The position numbers were made by a program, and so were the translations under genes. Positions 57,028 to 63,295 of a stretch of DNA of 64,000 nt are shown one piece after another (positions within the stretch are counted from its first letter, which is position 1; each line of letters opens with the position of its first letter). Location of the stretch: the NCBI RefSeq assembly GCF_017471675.1, contig NZ_JAFUSK010000005.1, positions 47,562 through 111,561 on the forward strand. Reading direction: 5' to 3'. The DNA is from Pseudobutyrivibrio sp. Lineage in GTDB: Bacteria > Bacillota > Clostridia > Lachnospirales > Lachnospiraceae. Under the pieces are notes generated by a model that had not been told where the DNA came from, ran no database searches, and saw nothing but the letters and a program-made list of their open reading frames with translations.

Positions 57028-57951
57028 ATGCCAATTAGAACACAAAACGATTTACCAGCAAAGGCAATTTTGGAGCATGAGAATATTTTCGTTATGGATG
57101 AGAATAGGTCAACACACCAGGATATTCGACCTATTAGTATTGCTATTCTTAATCTTATGCCGCTTAAAGAAGCAACGGAGCTTCAGCTACTTCGTTCACT
57201 TTCAAACACACCATTACAGGTGGATGTAACATTTCTTACTGTGGGAAGCCACGAAAGCAAGAATACCAGCAAGACACATCTGGACACATTTTATGAGCAT
57301 ATCGAAGATGTATACGACAGATATTTTGATGGTTTAATCATAACAGGTGCTCCTGTAGAGCAGATGCCATTTGAGGAAGTGGATTATTGGGAAGAACTTT
57401 GCAAGGTTTTTGACTGGACAAAGACTCACGTTACATCAACACTACATTTGTGCTGGGGATGCCAGGCAGGCCTTTACTATCGTTATGGTATTCAAAAATA
57501 TGATTTGGACGAGAAGAAATTTGGTGTGTTCCCACACCGTGTACAGAATCGCAAAATCCCTTTGGTGCGTGGATTTGACGATATATTCTACGCTCCTCAC
57601 AGCCGCCACACCTATGTTAAGACAGAGGATATTGAAGCCTGTGAGGATTTGGTAGTATGCGCAAAGGGGGAAGAGGCCGGAGTATTCCTTTGCATGTCCA
57701 AAGACGGCAGCAACATCTTCGTTATGGGTCATCCAGAATATGACCGTTACACTCTTGATACGGAATACAAAAGGGATAGAGATAAAGGTCTTGAAATCGC
57801 AATGCCTGTAAATTATTATCCTGATGATAATCCGGAGGAAAGACCTCTGCTACAGTGGAGGAGTCATGGGAATATTTTGTATAGTAACTGGTTGAATTAT
57901 TACGTGTACCAGAACACACCTTATGAGTGGAACAAAATCAGCGAAAAATGA
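57028..57951 (+). CDS. metA: Homoserine O-acyltransferase (MetA)
   Basis: A 307-aa MetA: PIRTQNDLPAKAILEHENIFVM at the start, the nucleophile Cys in LCWGCQAGLYY and the catalytic His/Glu in VMGHPEYDRYTLDTEY. It acylates homoserine for methionine synthesis; whether the donor is acetyl- or succinyl-CoA is not settled by name alone. It is the last clearly housekeeping gene before the accessory island, and has no recognisable SAM riboswitch. Confidence 0.93.
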   Translation: MPIRTQNDLPAKAILEHENIFVMDENRSTHQDIRPISIAILNLMPLKEATELQLLRSLSNTPLQVDVTFLTVGSHESKNTSKTHLDTFYEHIEDVYDRYFDGLIITGAPVEQMPFEEVDYWEELCKVFDWTKTHVTSTLHLCWGCQAGLYYRYGIQKYDLDEKKFGVFPHRVQNRKIPLVRGFDDIFYAPHSRHTYVKTEDIEACEDLVVCAKGEEAGVFLCMSKDGSNIFVMGHPEYDRYTLDTEYKRDRDKGLEIAMPVNYYPDDNPEERPLLQWRSHGNILYSNWLNYYVYQNTPYEWNKISEK

Positions 57952-58000
57952 GTGGATTCTTTATACAAGTAGAAATTTTTTATACAATGCTTATATGAAT

Positions 58001-58154
58001 AAGAGATATTTGAGGTGGTAAATTTCGTTGCAACCACACACCCTATGGGTCAAAAGAGATGCTACAGAGGCGACGGTAGCCAAATATCTTTTAGAACGCA
58101 GAGGGCTGGTCGAAAGACCCAGGTCCAACCTATTAGGCGGGGAGACTCCTCGCC
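58001..58154 (+). ncRNA. Structured RNA upstream of the DUF3800 gene
   Basis: First domain: an 11-bp closing stem (58002-58012 with 58081-58091, one G-U) around hairpins GTGGT/ACCAC, ACCC/GGGT and GCTAC/GTAGC. Second domain: GGGCTGGTC-GAAA-GACCCAGGTCC (58103-58126), a GNRA-capped hairpin with a bulged C, then CAACC and a GC-rich hairpin GGCGGGGA/TCCTCGCC (58136-58154). A possible promoter (TTTATA, 17 bp, TACAAT at 57983-57988) starts transcription just before the first domain. I recall Rfam families named DUF3800-I onwards for RNAs upstream of such genes; membership is not tested. Confidence 0.65.
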
Positions 58155-58207
58155 ATTAACATATTTCATGCTACTTGAATATTATTTTACTGTATGGTAA
58201 TATAATA

Positions 58208-58269
58208 GTGATCTGGGCGAAAGCTCTTTGGATCACCGTAGGCGGGAAGAATTTCCCGCCATTTTTTTT
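58208..58269 (+). ncRNA. Second hairpin unit and terminator before the DUF3800 gene
   Basis: Just after a TATAAT box (58201-58206): GTGATC/GATCAC (58208-58236) enclosing GGGC-GAAA-GCTC, then GGCGGGAA/TTCCCGCC (58241-58260) followed by eight Ts. It looks like a diverged repeat of the GNRA hairpin plus GC-rich hairpin unit upstream. The T tract runs directly into GGAG of the gene, giving RNA-terminator-gene order as in type III toxin-antitoxin loci. Confidence 0.65.
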
Positions 58270-58281
58270 GGAGAAAGATTT

Positions 58282-58956
58282 ATGAAAGAATTAAGTGTTT
58301 TTATTGATGAATCAGGAGATTTTGGTGATACAAGAGATGTAAGAGATTATTATCTTGTTACATTTGTTTTTCATGATCAATCAAAGGATATAACTGAAGA
58401 TACAAAAAAATTAGAACAGAGCATGAAAGATTCTGGATGGAATATTGAGTATATCCATACCGGACCAGTGATTAGAAGAGAGAATGGATTTACAGATTAC
58501 TCTATTGATGAAAGAAGAAGCTTAATATATAAAATGTTCAATTTTGTTATTAAGTGCCCTATTAATTTTTGTACTGTTGCAATTAAAAGAAAAGAAGCAA
58601 CAAACAAAGTTCAATTATCTGGAAAACTTGGTAAGGCTATTAATCAGATGTTAACTGATCATATGGACTATATCAGTAAGTTTGATAAAGTAATTGTGTA
58701 TTATGATAATGGGCAGAATGAACTTGGAGCTCTTTTAAATGCAATTTTTTCGATTCAAATATCAAATGTTGAGTTTAGAAATGCTGAGCAGCAAAAATAT
58801 AGATTGCTTCAAGCCGCCGACTTCTTCTGTTCAATTGATTTATTAAAAATAAAGCGAGCGGAGGGAAGACTAAGCAGAAGCGAAACTCAATTTTTTTATA
58901 AGCCAAATGAGTTAAAGAAAACTTTTATAAAAGGAATTGATAAAAAAAGAATATAA
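58282..58956 (+). CDS. DUF3800 protein
   Basis: A 224-aa soluble protein. The N-terminal VFIDESGDFGD is the DUF3800 hallmark (Asp-Glu-Ser-Gly-Asp, an RNase-H-like strand with candidate metal ligands); VIVYYDNG in the middle and RLLQAADFFCSIDLLKIKR near the end hold the further conserved Asp. The start ATG 58282 follows GGAG. Family role is unproven; members occur in mobile and defence contexts. Here it follows a structured RNA and a terminator, so an RNA-protein pair (nuclease with RNA antitoxin or guide) is plausible inference. Confidence 0.82.
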   Translation: MKELSVFIDESGDFGDTRDVRDYYLVTFVFHDQSKDITEDTKKLEQSMKDSGWNIEYIHTGPVIRRENGFTDYSIDERRSLIYKMFNFVIKCPINFCTVAIKRKEATNKVQLSGKLGKAINQMLTDHMDYISKFDKVIVYYDNGQNELGALLNAIFSIQISNVEFRNAEQQKYRLLQAADFFCSIDLLKIKRAEGRLSRSETQFFYKPNELKKTFIKGIDKKRI

Positions 58957-59111
58957 GATTACATAGACTAGCGACTCTGGTGGAACCTAGACTAACTGGT
59001 CTATTATTTTGTCCAAATGGTGTTTTGATCATAATCAATGGCTCCATCTGCGATATATGGATAGTGAGATAGGCGATGTGTTTGATGTGGTGAAAATTGG
59101 CCACTAGTATA

Positions 59112-59140
59112 TTGACGATTTGTTTTAATGATGCTAATAT
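59112..59140 (+). promoter_or_regulatory. Promoter in the island
   Basis: TTGACG (59112-59117) and TAATAT (59135-59140) with a 17-bp spacer; transcription should begin near 59147, ahead of a short structured RNA and the broken small gene. Confidence 0.6.
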
Positions 59141-59146
59141 TTTTGT

Positions 59147-59212
59147 CAGTGAACGTACTGGAGAAACTTGTGAAGCCTCTGGTCCGGAAGGCTCCTGAGG
59201 GGGCCTTTCGTT
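59147..59212 (+). ncRNA. Short structured RNA with terminator-like hairpin before the broken gene
   Basis: Contains CAGT/ACTG (59147-59160) and AAGGCTCC/GGGGCCTT (59188-59207, loop TGAG). AGCCT (59174-59178) can alternatively pair with AGGCT (59189-59193), so two states compete. The T tract is weak (TTCGTTATTT). The order promoter-RNA-hairpin-ribosome site-gene repeats that of the DUF3800 locus. The 58957-59111 stretch before it shows only a TAGACTAG/CTGGTCTA hairpin (58966-59003) and nothing coding. Confidence 0.4.
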
Positions 59213-59227
59213 ATTTATGGGGAAATT

Positions 59228-59404
59228 ATGGATAAACATTTTAAAACATATGATGAGTTGCTTGATTTTATAGAGAGCAAAAAGGAATTAGTAATGAAGT
59301 TCAACAAGACCAATGAGGAATGAGAGCAGGCAAATGACCGTAGCGCACTTGAACGACAACTTAAAAGACAGCAGACACGAAAGCACAGTTATCTTGACAG
59401 GTAA
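59228..59404 (+). pseudogene. Small gene broken by an in-frame TGA
   Basis: ATG 59228 behind GGGGAAA encodes DKHFKTYDELLDFIESKKEL and continues to a TGA at 59321-59323. The same frame stays open afterwards for 26 more codons (EQANDRSALERQLKRQQTRK...) to TAA 59402-59404. A TGG-to-TGA change would explain it. The first 20 residues faintly resemble the start of Abi_2/AbiF-type abortive-infection proteins (FKTYDEL followed by a short helix), but the remainder does not, so this may be a fusion remnant or a stand-alone 58-aa gene. Confidence 0.4.
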
Positions 59405-59415
59405 TTGTGCTTTTT
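59382..59415 (+). terminator. Terminator after the broken small gene
   Basis: AGCACAGTTA (59382-59391) pairs with TAATTGTGCT (59402-59411) with one G-U pair, followed by TTTT. It overlaps the gene's final stop. Confidence 0.75.
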
Positions 59416-59446
59416 CTAATTTTGCTGCATCATGTTGCAAAATTAA

Positions 59447-59475
59447 ACATGAGGTCGCAATTTGCGACCTCATGT
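59447..59475. repeat. Near-perfect palindrome
   Basis: ACATGAGGTCGCAA and its exact inverse flank a single T. No T tract follows on either side, so it is not an obvious terminator; it could be a protein-binding site or an element end. Confidence 0.6.
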
Positions 59476-59512
59476 GTTGGCTTATTAGTTAAGTTCATGT
59501 CTTTTCCATAGC

Positions 59513-59594
59513 AAAAAAAATGGAGTGGGACACCCACACCGTATCGTTGGACCCGGGTCTTACGACCAGCCCAGTAGTGTCACGCACCACCTTT
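59513..59594 (-). ncRNA. Minus-strand small RNA sharing the DUF3800-leader core
   Basis: On the minus strand a TATACT box (complement at 59600-59605) with TTTACT 16 bp upstream precedes GGTGGTGCGTGACAC, then the core GGGCTGGTC-GTAA-GACCCGGGTCC (complement of 59548-59572) and AAC, a GC-rich hairpin GGTGTGGG/CCCACTCC and eight Us. The core matches the RNA at 58103-58130 nearly base for base, including the GNRA loop and bulged C; differences are loop GAAA/GTAA and a U-A to U-G pair. It ends as an independent terminated RNA with no evident partner gene. Confidence 0.65.
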
Positions 59595-59682
59595 GTATAA
59601 GTATATTAGTACAGAATTTAAAGTAAAACAATGGATTTTACGAAATTTTTATTACCAATAATATGCACAGAAAGGAGCGTAT

Positions 59683-59814
59683 ATGGCAAGAACAAATATT
59701 AGAATTGTTAAATTTTATGATGGTAGTAGAATAGCTAAGGAAGTTATGAATGATGCAATCGCGTCAAAAGTCAGAAAAAAGCTAGACATCGATATAGAAT
59801 ATAGTTGTAGCTGA
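59683..59814 (+). CDS. Small protein (43 aa), island
   Basis: ATG 59683 follows AAGGAG. The product ARTNIRIVKFYDGSRIAKEV and SKVRKKLDIDIEYSCS is basic in the middle. It may be the N-terminal relic of a longer conjugative-element protein whose later parts appear in the next frame. No function assigned. Confidence 0.5.
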   Translation: MARTNIRIVKFYDGSRIAKEVMNDAIASKVRKKLDIDIEYSCS

Positions 59815-59818
59815 TATC

Positions 59819-60019
59819 GTGGTAAGTGAATTGATGGATACTTCTGCAGGAGTTAAGAAGATTAATTTTGATTCACTTCAAGAGGATGCCCACTATGCTG
59901 CAGCCTATGATATGGAAAATGTTGTGGCAGATAAGAAGCCATCTGTGTTAGATCAGCTGAAAGAGAAGTTCACTGGAAAGAATCATCGTGAAAAGGAGCT
60001 TGATGATGTGAGCCTATAG
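59819..60019 (+). CDS. Small protein or gene fragment (66 aa), island
   Basis: Open from GTG 59819 (alternative ATG 59834; neither has a clear ribosome site) to TAG 60017. Acidic middle (NFDSLQEDAHYAAAYDMENV), then KKPSVLDQLKEKFTGKNHREKEL. That tail resembles the end of large YodL/DUF4316-type proteins of integrative conjugative elements, so it is probably a C-terminal remnant. This is recollection of a pattern, not an alignment. Confidence 0.45.
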   Translation: MVSELMDTSAGVKKINFDSLQEDAHYAAAYDMENVVADKKPSVLDQLKEKFTGKNHREKELDDVSL

Positions 60020-60028
60020 GAGAGCGCT

Positions 60029-60211
60029 GTGGAAACATATTATATTGAATTATTTGATGGTAAGAAGCGAGTGTCAAAGGAGAAACTCAGGGTAGAGGAT
60101 TATGATGAAGTTCTGAAAAGGGTTGCGGAGCTAATGGATACTCCTTATAGGATTGAAATCTTTGATGCCGTGGCTTATAGGAATAGGCATAAGGATGATA
60201 TAGCTTTGTAA
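60029..60211 (+). CDS. YodL-like small protein (60 aa), island
   Basis: GTG 60029 lies behind AGGAG that overlaps the preceding stop, so it is translated as the next gene of a small operon. ETYYIELFDGKKRVSKEKL and MDTPYRIEIFDAVAYRNRH resemble the YodL domain seen in conjugative elements. A hairpin GGGCAG/CTGCCC follows the stop without a T tract. Function unknown. Confidence 0.5.
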   Translation: METYYIELFDGKKRVSKEKLRVEDYDEVLKRVAELMDTPYRIEIFDAVAYRNRHKDDIAL

Positions 60212-60341
60212 GCTAGGGCAGCTTTGACTGCCCAGTACATAATATATTGACGCTTTATCGGACATTAAATGGTTTATTATGATATCACTAAAAGTATAAG
60301 TCTATGCTATTATAGAATTAGTTTTTTGGGAGGAGAATAAT

Positions 60342-61697
60342 TTGGTTAAACGATCAGAAGCTCTTTGTAATGGGGAGATTATTGGAATTGAATCAATTTA
60401 CACTTTGCAAAAAGGGCAGCAAATAAATATTCCTGAAAAAATAAAATGGTTGAGAAATTTAAGTCAGCAGGATAAGTTGTTTTGTCCATGTGGATGCGGT
60501 GCTAATTTGGTTTTAGTAGCAGGTGAATCTAATAAAAGAGTACAGCATTTTAGAATTAAAGTTGGCAGTGATGAATCTAATTGTTGCATGAAGAATGAGG
60601 GTAAAGAATCAGTAGATTCAAGAATTGTTCTTAAATGCTGGCTAGATGACAAATTTAAAAGCGATAATATAAAATCGAGACAAAGGTTGGATAAATTAGG
60701 CTTTAGTGATTCTCAATACGAATTATCGTTATTTGCATCAGAGGAGAAAGTCGCTATTGTGTTCTTTCCAAATAAAGCTGCTATTGATGCTGATAAAATT
60801 AGTGTCATCGAGAAAGTTAAAGCTGAACAAGGTATAAATGCATTTTATATAACTCCAATTGCAGATGCATCAACTGGAGGACAATATCCTGAGACATTTA
60901 TGCGATTGCAGGATACTCAAGGATTCGTAATCTTTATTGATGCTGCAAATGGAAATTATTCCAATGCATTTTTGAAAATAGTAGCAATTTATAAAAATAT
61001 AGATGGGTTTTACAATCCTTTTACTGTTAGTACTGATAGTATTAAAAACTATTATATTTCTGATGAGCAGCTTATGCATGGCAATACAGCTGTTAGTGTT
61101 GAAAAGGCAGTTCTAATGGTGTCTCTTAGAAATAAAGATGAAGAGTATCATGCAGAGAAGGAGCGAAAAGAAAAGGAATTAGCGGAAAGAAGAACTGCTC
61201 ATCAGAGAGCTAGCCAGATATCTTTTGCAGCATTCCAAGCTGAGCAAAAAAGACTTCAGGAAGAAAGGCAAGCGGCATATGAGGCTAAGCTTGCAGAGAA
61301 GGCAGCTGAGGAGAAAAGACTTGAAGAACAATTCGCAAAAGATTTTGATGGAGACTTTACGCAGAATGATTATATAATTCGTGATTCAAAAGGTAATAGA
61401 TGGCTTAAATGTTTTTATTGTGGCAGGAAGGCTAAAGATTCTGAGTTTCCTTCCTACGGTCCACCGTTAGGGATTAACCTAGGACGTTGTTATATTTGCG
61501 ATAAGGATCCTAAGGTCAAAGAATTAATTGAGAACGAAAGAAAAGAAAAAGAAGAGCTAGTTAGGCTTGATAGGATAAGACCAAAGGATGTTTGCCCTGA
61601 GTGTGGCGGTAGATTAAAAGAAAAATCTGGTCGTTTTGGTTCATTTATTGGATGTATGAATTATCCAGACTGTGAGTATACTAGAAAGAATTGGTAA
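60342..61697 (+). CDS. CoiA-like zinc protein with topoisomerase-type zinc finger
   Basis: A 451-aa protein starting at TTG 60342 behind GGGAGGAG. N-terminal FCPCGCGANLVLVAGESNKRVQHFRI (48-73) is like the cysteine module and following HF of CoiA-type competence/nuclease proteins. The middle (85-270) may be a restriction-endonuclease-like domain (DSRIVLKCWLDDKF). A charged coiled coil (about 275-340) follows, then two zinc ribbons (CFYCGRKAKD...CYICDKD; CPECGGRLKEKSGRFGSFIG...CEYTRKN), the last of topoisomerase I type. Likely acts on DNA; a defence or mobile-element role is inference. Confidence 0.6.
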   Translation: MVKRSEALCNGEIIGIESIYTLQKGQQINIPEKIKWLRNLSQQDKLFCPCGCGANLVLVAGESNKRVQHFRIKVGSDESNCCMKNEGKESVDSRIVLKCWLDDKFKSDNIKSRQRLDKLGFSDSQYELSLFASEEKVAIVFFPNKAAIDADKISVIEKVKAEQGINAFYITPIADASTGGQYPETFMRLQDTQGFVIFIDAANGNYSNAFLKIVAIYKNIDGFYNPFTVSTDSIKNYYISDEQLMHGNTAVSVEKAVLMVSLRNKDEEYHAEKERKEKELAERRTAHQRASQISFAAFQAEQKRLQEERQAAYEAKLAEKAAEEKRLEEQFAKDFDGDFTQNDYIIRDSKGNRWLKCFYCGRKAKDSEFPSYGPPLGINLGRCYICDKDPKVKELIENERKEKEELVRLDRIRPKDVCPECGGRLKEKSGRFGSFIGCMNYPDCEYTRKNW

Positions 61698-61713
61698 GAA
61701 AGGTTTTGGAAAG

Positions 61714-62631
61714 ATGAAAGAACCAGTTAGACATCATTATATTCCTCAATTTATACTTAGAAATTTTAAAAGAGAAGACGGATATGTATCATACTATGAT
61801 TGTAGTAAAGGTTCTGTTGAGAGTAAAAGAACTGAAGAAATCTTTATGACAAGAAATCTTTATAGAGATACAATTAATCACCCAGATGAGCCTGTTAAGA
61901 TCGAAAAGGATTTGGCTAGATACGAAAATGAAGCATCTCAGATTATTAACAAGTTTTTGAAAGAAGATGAAGTAGTTCTTTCTGCTGAAGAAGATGATAG
62001 TCTAAAGTTATTTCTTGCTATTATGGGATTTCGTGCAGATAGAGTTAAGGAAATGTTTAGTGAGTCAGCTGATAATGAGTTTAAAGAATTTTATTCGATG
62101 TTTCAGGAAGATGGTGATTTAACCGATTTCTGGAAACGAAATCTAGGGATTCTTGTGAATTGCAGATCATTGAAGCAGGTATTAGATAATCCTAATATTG
62201 ATTCTCCAGTTAAAGCGTTTATGGTAAGAGATACATGCGGGTTGATACTAACAGGTTTATACTTTCTTCCTGTTGAGGTTAGAGGTGGAGAAGACTTTAT
62301 GATAAGTGATTGTTATCCTGCTATATTTGATGGAATCAGTGAGGATGGCATGACAAGTATTCCTATGTATTCTGTATATCCTATATCTCCTAAAAGGGCG
62401 TTGTTTTTAATGGCTGATGGTGTTGAAAATGCACCATTATACGCATCAGGATTCGATAAGAATTTCTTTAGAAAGCCAATTATAAAACGTGACGGGAAAA
62501 CAGCAGTATTTAGAATGCAGAAGATATATGAAAATGAAGTTAGGAATATAAATGATACATTATTTGGGTGTGCGTCAGAAGGAGCTGCATTTATAGATAA
62601 AAAGCGAATACATAATATTACAGAAGACTAA
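61714..62631 (+). CDS. DUF4238 protein
   Basis: A 305-aa soluble protein. RHHYIPQFILRNFKREDGYVS is the defining DUF4238 N-terminus; DLARYENEAS, LFLAIMGFRADR and FMISDCYPAI recur in the family, and the C-terminus holds PISPKRALFLM. Function unknown; such genes are common in accessory regions. I start at ATG 61714; a longer in-frame version overlaps the end of the preceding gene. The 17-base gap suggests co-transcription with the CoiA-like gene. Confidence 0.78.
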   Translation: MKEPVRHHYIPQFILRNFKREDGYVSYYDCSKGSVESKRTEEIFMTRNLYRDTINHPDEPVKIEKDLARYENEASQIINKFLKEDEVVLSAEEDDSLKLFLAIMGFRADRVKEMFSESADNEFKEFYSMFQEDGDLTDFWKRNLGILVNCRSLKQVLDNPNIDSPVKAFMVRDTCGLILTGLYFLPVEVRGGEDFMISDCYPAIFDGISEDGMTSIPMYSVYPISPKRALFLMADGVENAPLYASGFDKNFFRKPIIKRDGKTAVFRMQKIYENEVRNINDTLFGCASEGAAFIDKKRIHNITED

Positions 62632-62653
62632 TGTTAGAAAGAAGGTTACTAGA

Positions 62654-62872
62654 TTGAAGTACATAGTAAAGAAAATCCAAGAAGCAGACTATGGATGCGA
62701 GGAGCGAACAGTACGTTATTTGCCACAAGTGTTGCTTCGCTTACGCGACGAGACAGGACAGGAGATTGATATGGAGGTGGCAGATGCAGAGTTACTAGCC
62801 AAGGATATCAATGAAGGGGACTGGGTATTTTTTGATAAAAAGAATAAGATTTATAAAGAAGAATTGCTGTGA
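62654..62872 (+). CDS. Small hypothetical protein (72 aa), island
   Basis: TTG 62654 preceded by GAAGG. The product (KYIVKKIQEADYGCEERTV, VADAELLAKDINEGDWVFFD) looks like a small beta-rich fold. It ends the three-gene run that begins with the CoiA-like gene. No family recognised. Confidence 0.5.
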   Translation: MKYIVKKIQEADYGCEERTVRYLPQVLLRLRDETGQEIDMEVADAELLAKDINEGDWVFFDKKNKIYKEELL

Positions 62873-62904
62873 CTACATTATTTAGTGAGCCTAATAATTT
62901 TAGT

Positions 62905-62933
62905 TTGAAATAAATAGATGTTTGTTGTAAGAT
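62905..62933 (+). promoter_or_regulatory. Promoter of the A-rich small RNA
   Basis: TTGAAA (62905-62910), 17-bp spacer, TAAGAT (62928-62933). Confidence 0.55.
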
Positions 62934-62939
62934 ATTTGA

Positions 62940-63045
62940 TGGGCAAGACGAAACAGAACAAAACGAAAACAGAATAAACTAAAACGAAACAGACAAGAGT
63001 AGACGCTTCTAATCAAAATTTAAAATGGTGATTAGGGGCTTTTTT
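62940..63045 (+). ncRNA. Candidate A-rich small RNA with strong terminator
   Basis: After the promoter comes a stretch almost free of T (62941-62998) with three copies of CGAAACAGA or CGAAAACAGA (62949, 62964, 62985). Then GCTTCTAATCA (63005-63015) pairs with TGATTAGGGGC (63029-63039) and T6. The T-poor body means a single-stranded RNA region; no open frame with a ribosome site fits. Repeats-terminator-gene order recalls type III antitoxins, but the next gene is very small. Confidence 0.5.
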
Positions 63046-63100
63046 GTTTTAATTTATTGAAAAACAATTGATTAATTAGAAGGTAAAGAAAGGAATCATT

Positions 63101-63295
63101 ATGAGTAAGGAATATGAATATTGTAATTGCATTTCAGTTACATCAGTTACAGCTGGGTTTGAGGATGATTTGGGGTACTGGGATGTATGTACGAGTTGTG
63201 GAAAAAGGATAGAGGATGGATATCATTTCTATAATCATTATGATGGAGAGGATCATGAGGAATTTTGGGGTCCAAATGGTGATATAGTAGATTAG
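63101..63295 (+). CDS. Small cysteine-containing protein (64 aa)
   Basis: ATG 63101 behind AAAGGA. CNC near residue 8 and CTSCGKR at 30-36 form a possible four-ligand zinc site; the rest is acidic and aromatic (YHFYNHYDGEDHEEFWG). No family recognised. Confidence 0.55.
   Translation: MSKEYEYCNCISVTSVTAGFEDDLGYWDVCTSCGKRIEDGYHFYNHYDGEDHEEFWGPNGDIVD

Noticed and set aside
58011-58080. SAM-type riboswitch, suggested by GAGGTGG and CAACC next to metA
   Set aside because: The SAM core (GATGAAACCC-GGCAACC and its kink-turn) is missing, and the element lies downstream of metA and upstream of a DUF3800 gene.
59321-59323. Selenocysteine codon in the small island gene
   Set aside because: No SECIS-like hairpin directly after the TGA and no selenoprotein family match; a point mutation is simpler.
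62949-62994. CRISPR-like short repeats
   Set aside because: The nine-base repeats are too short and too irregularly spaced.
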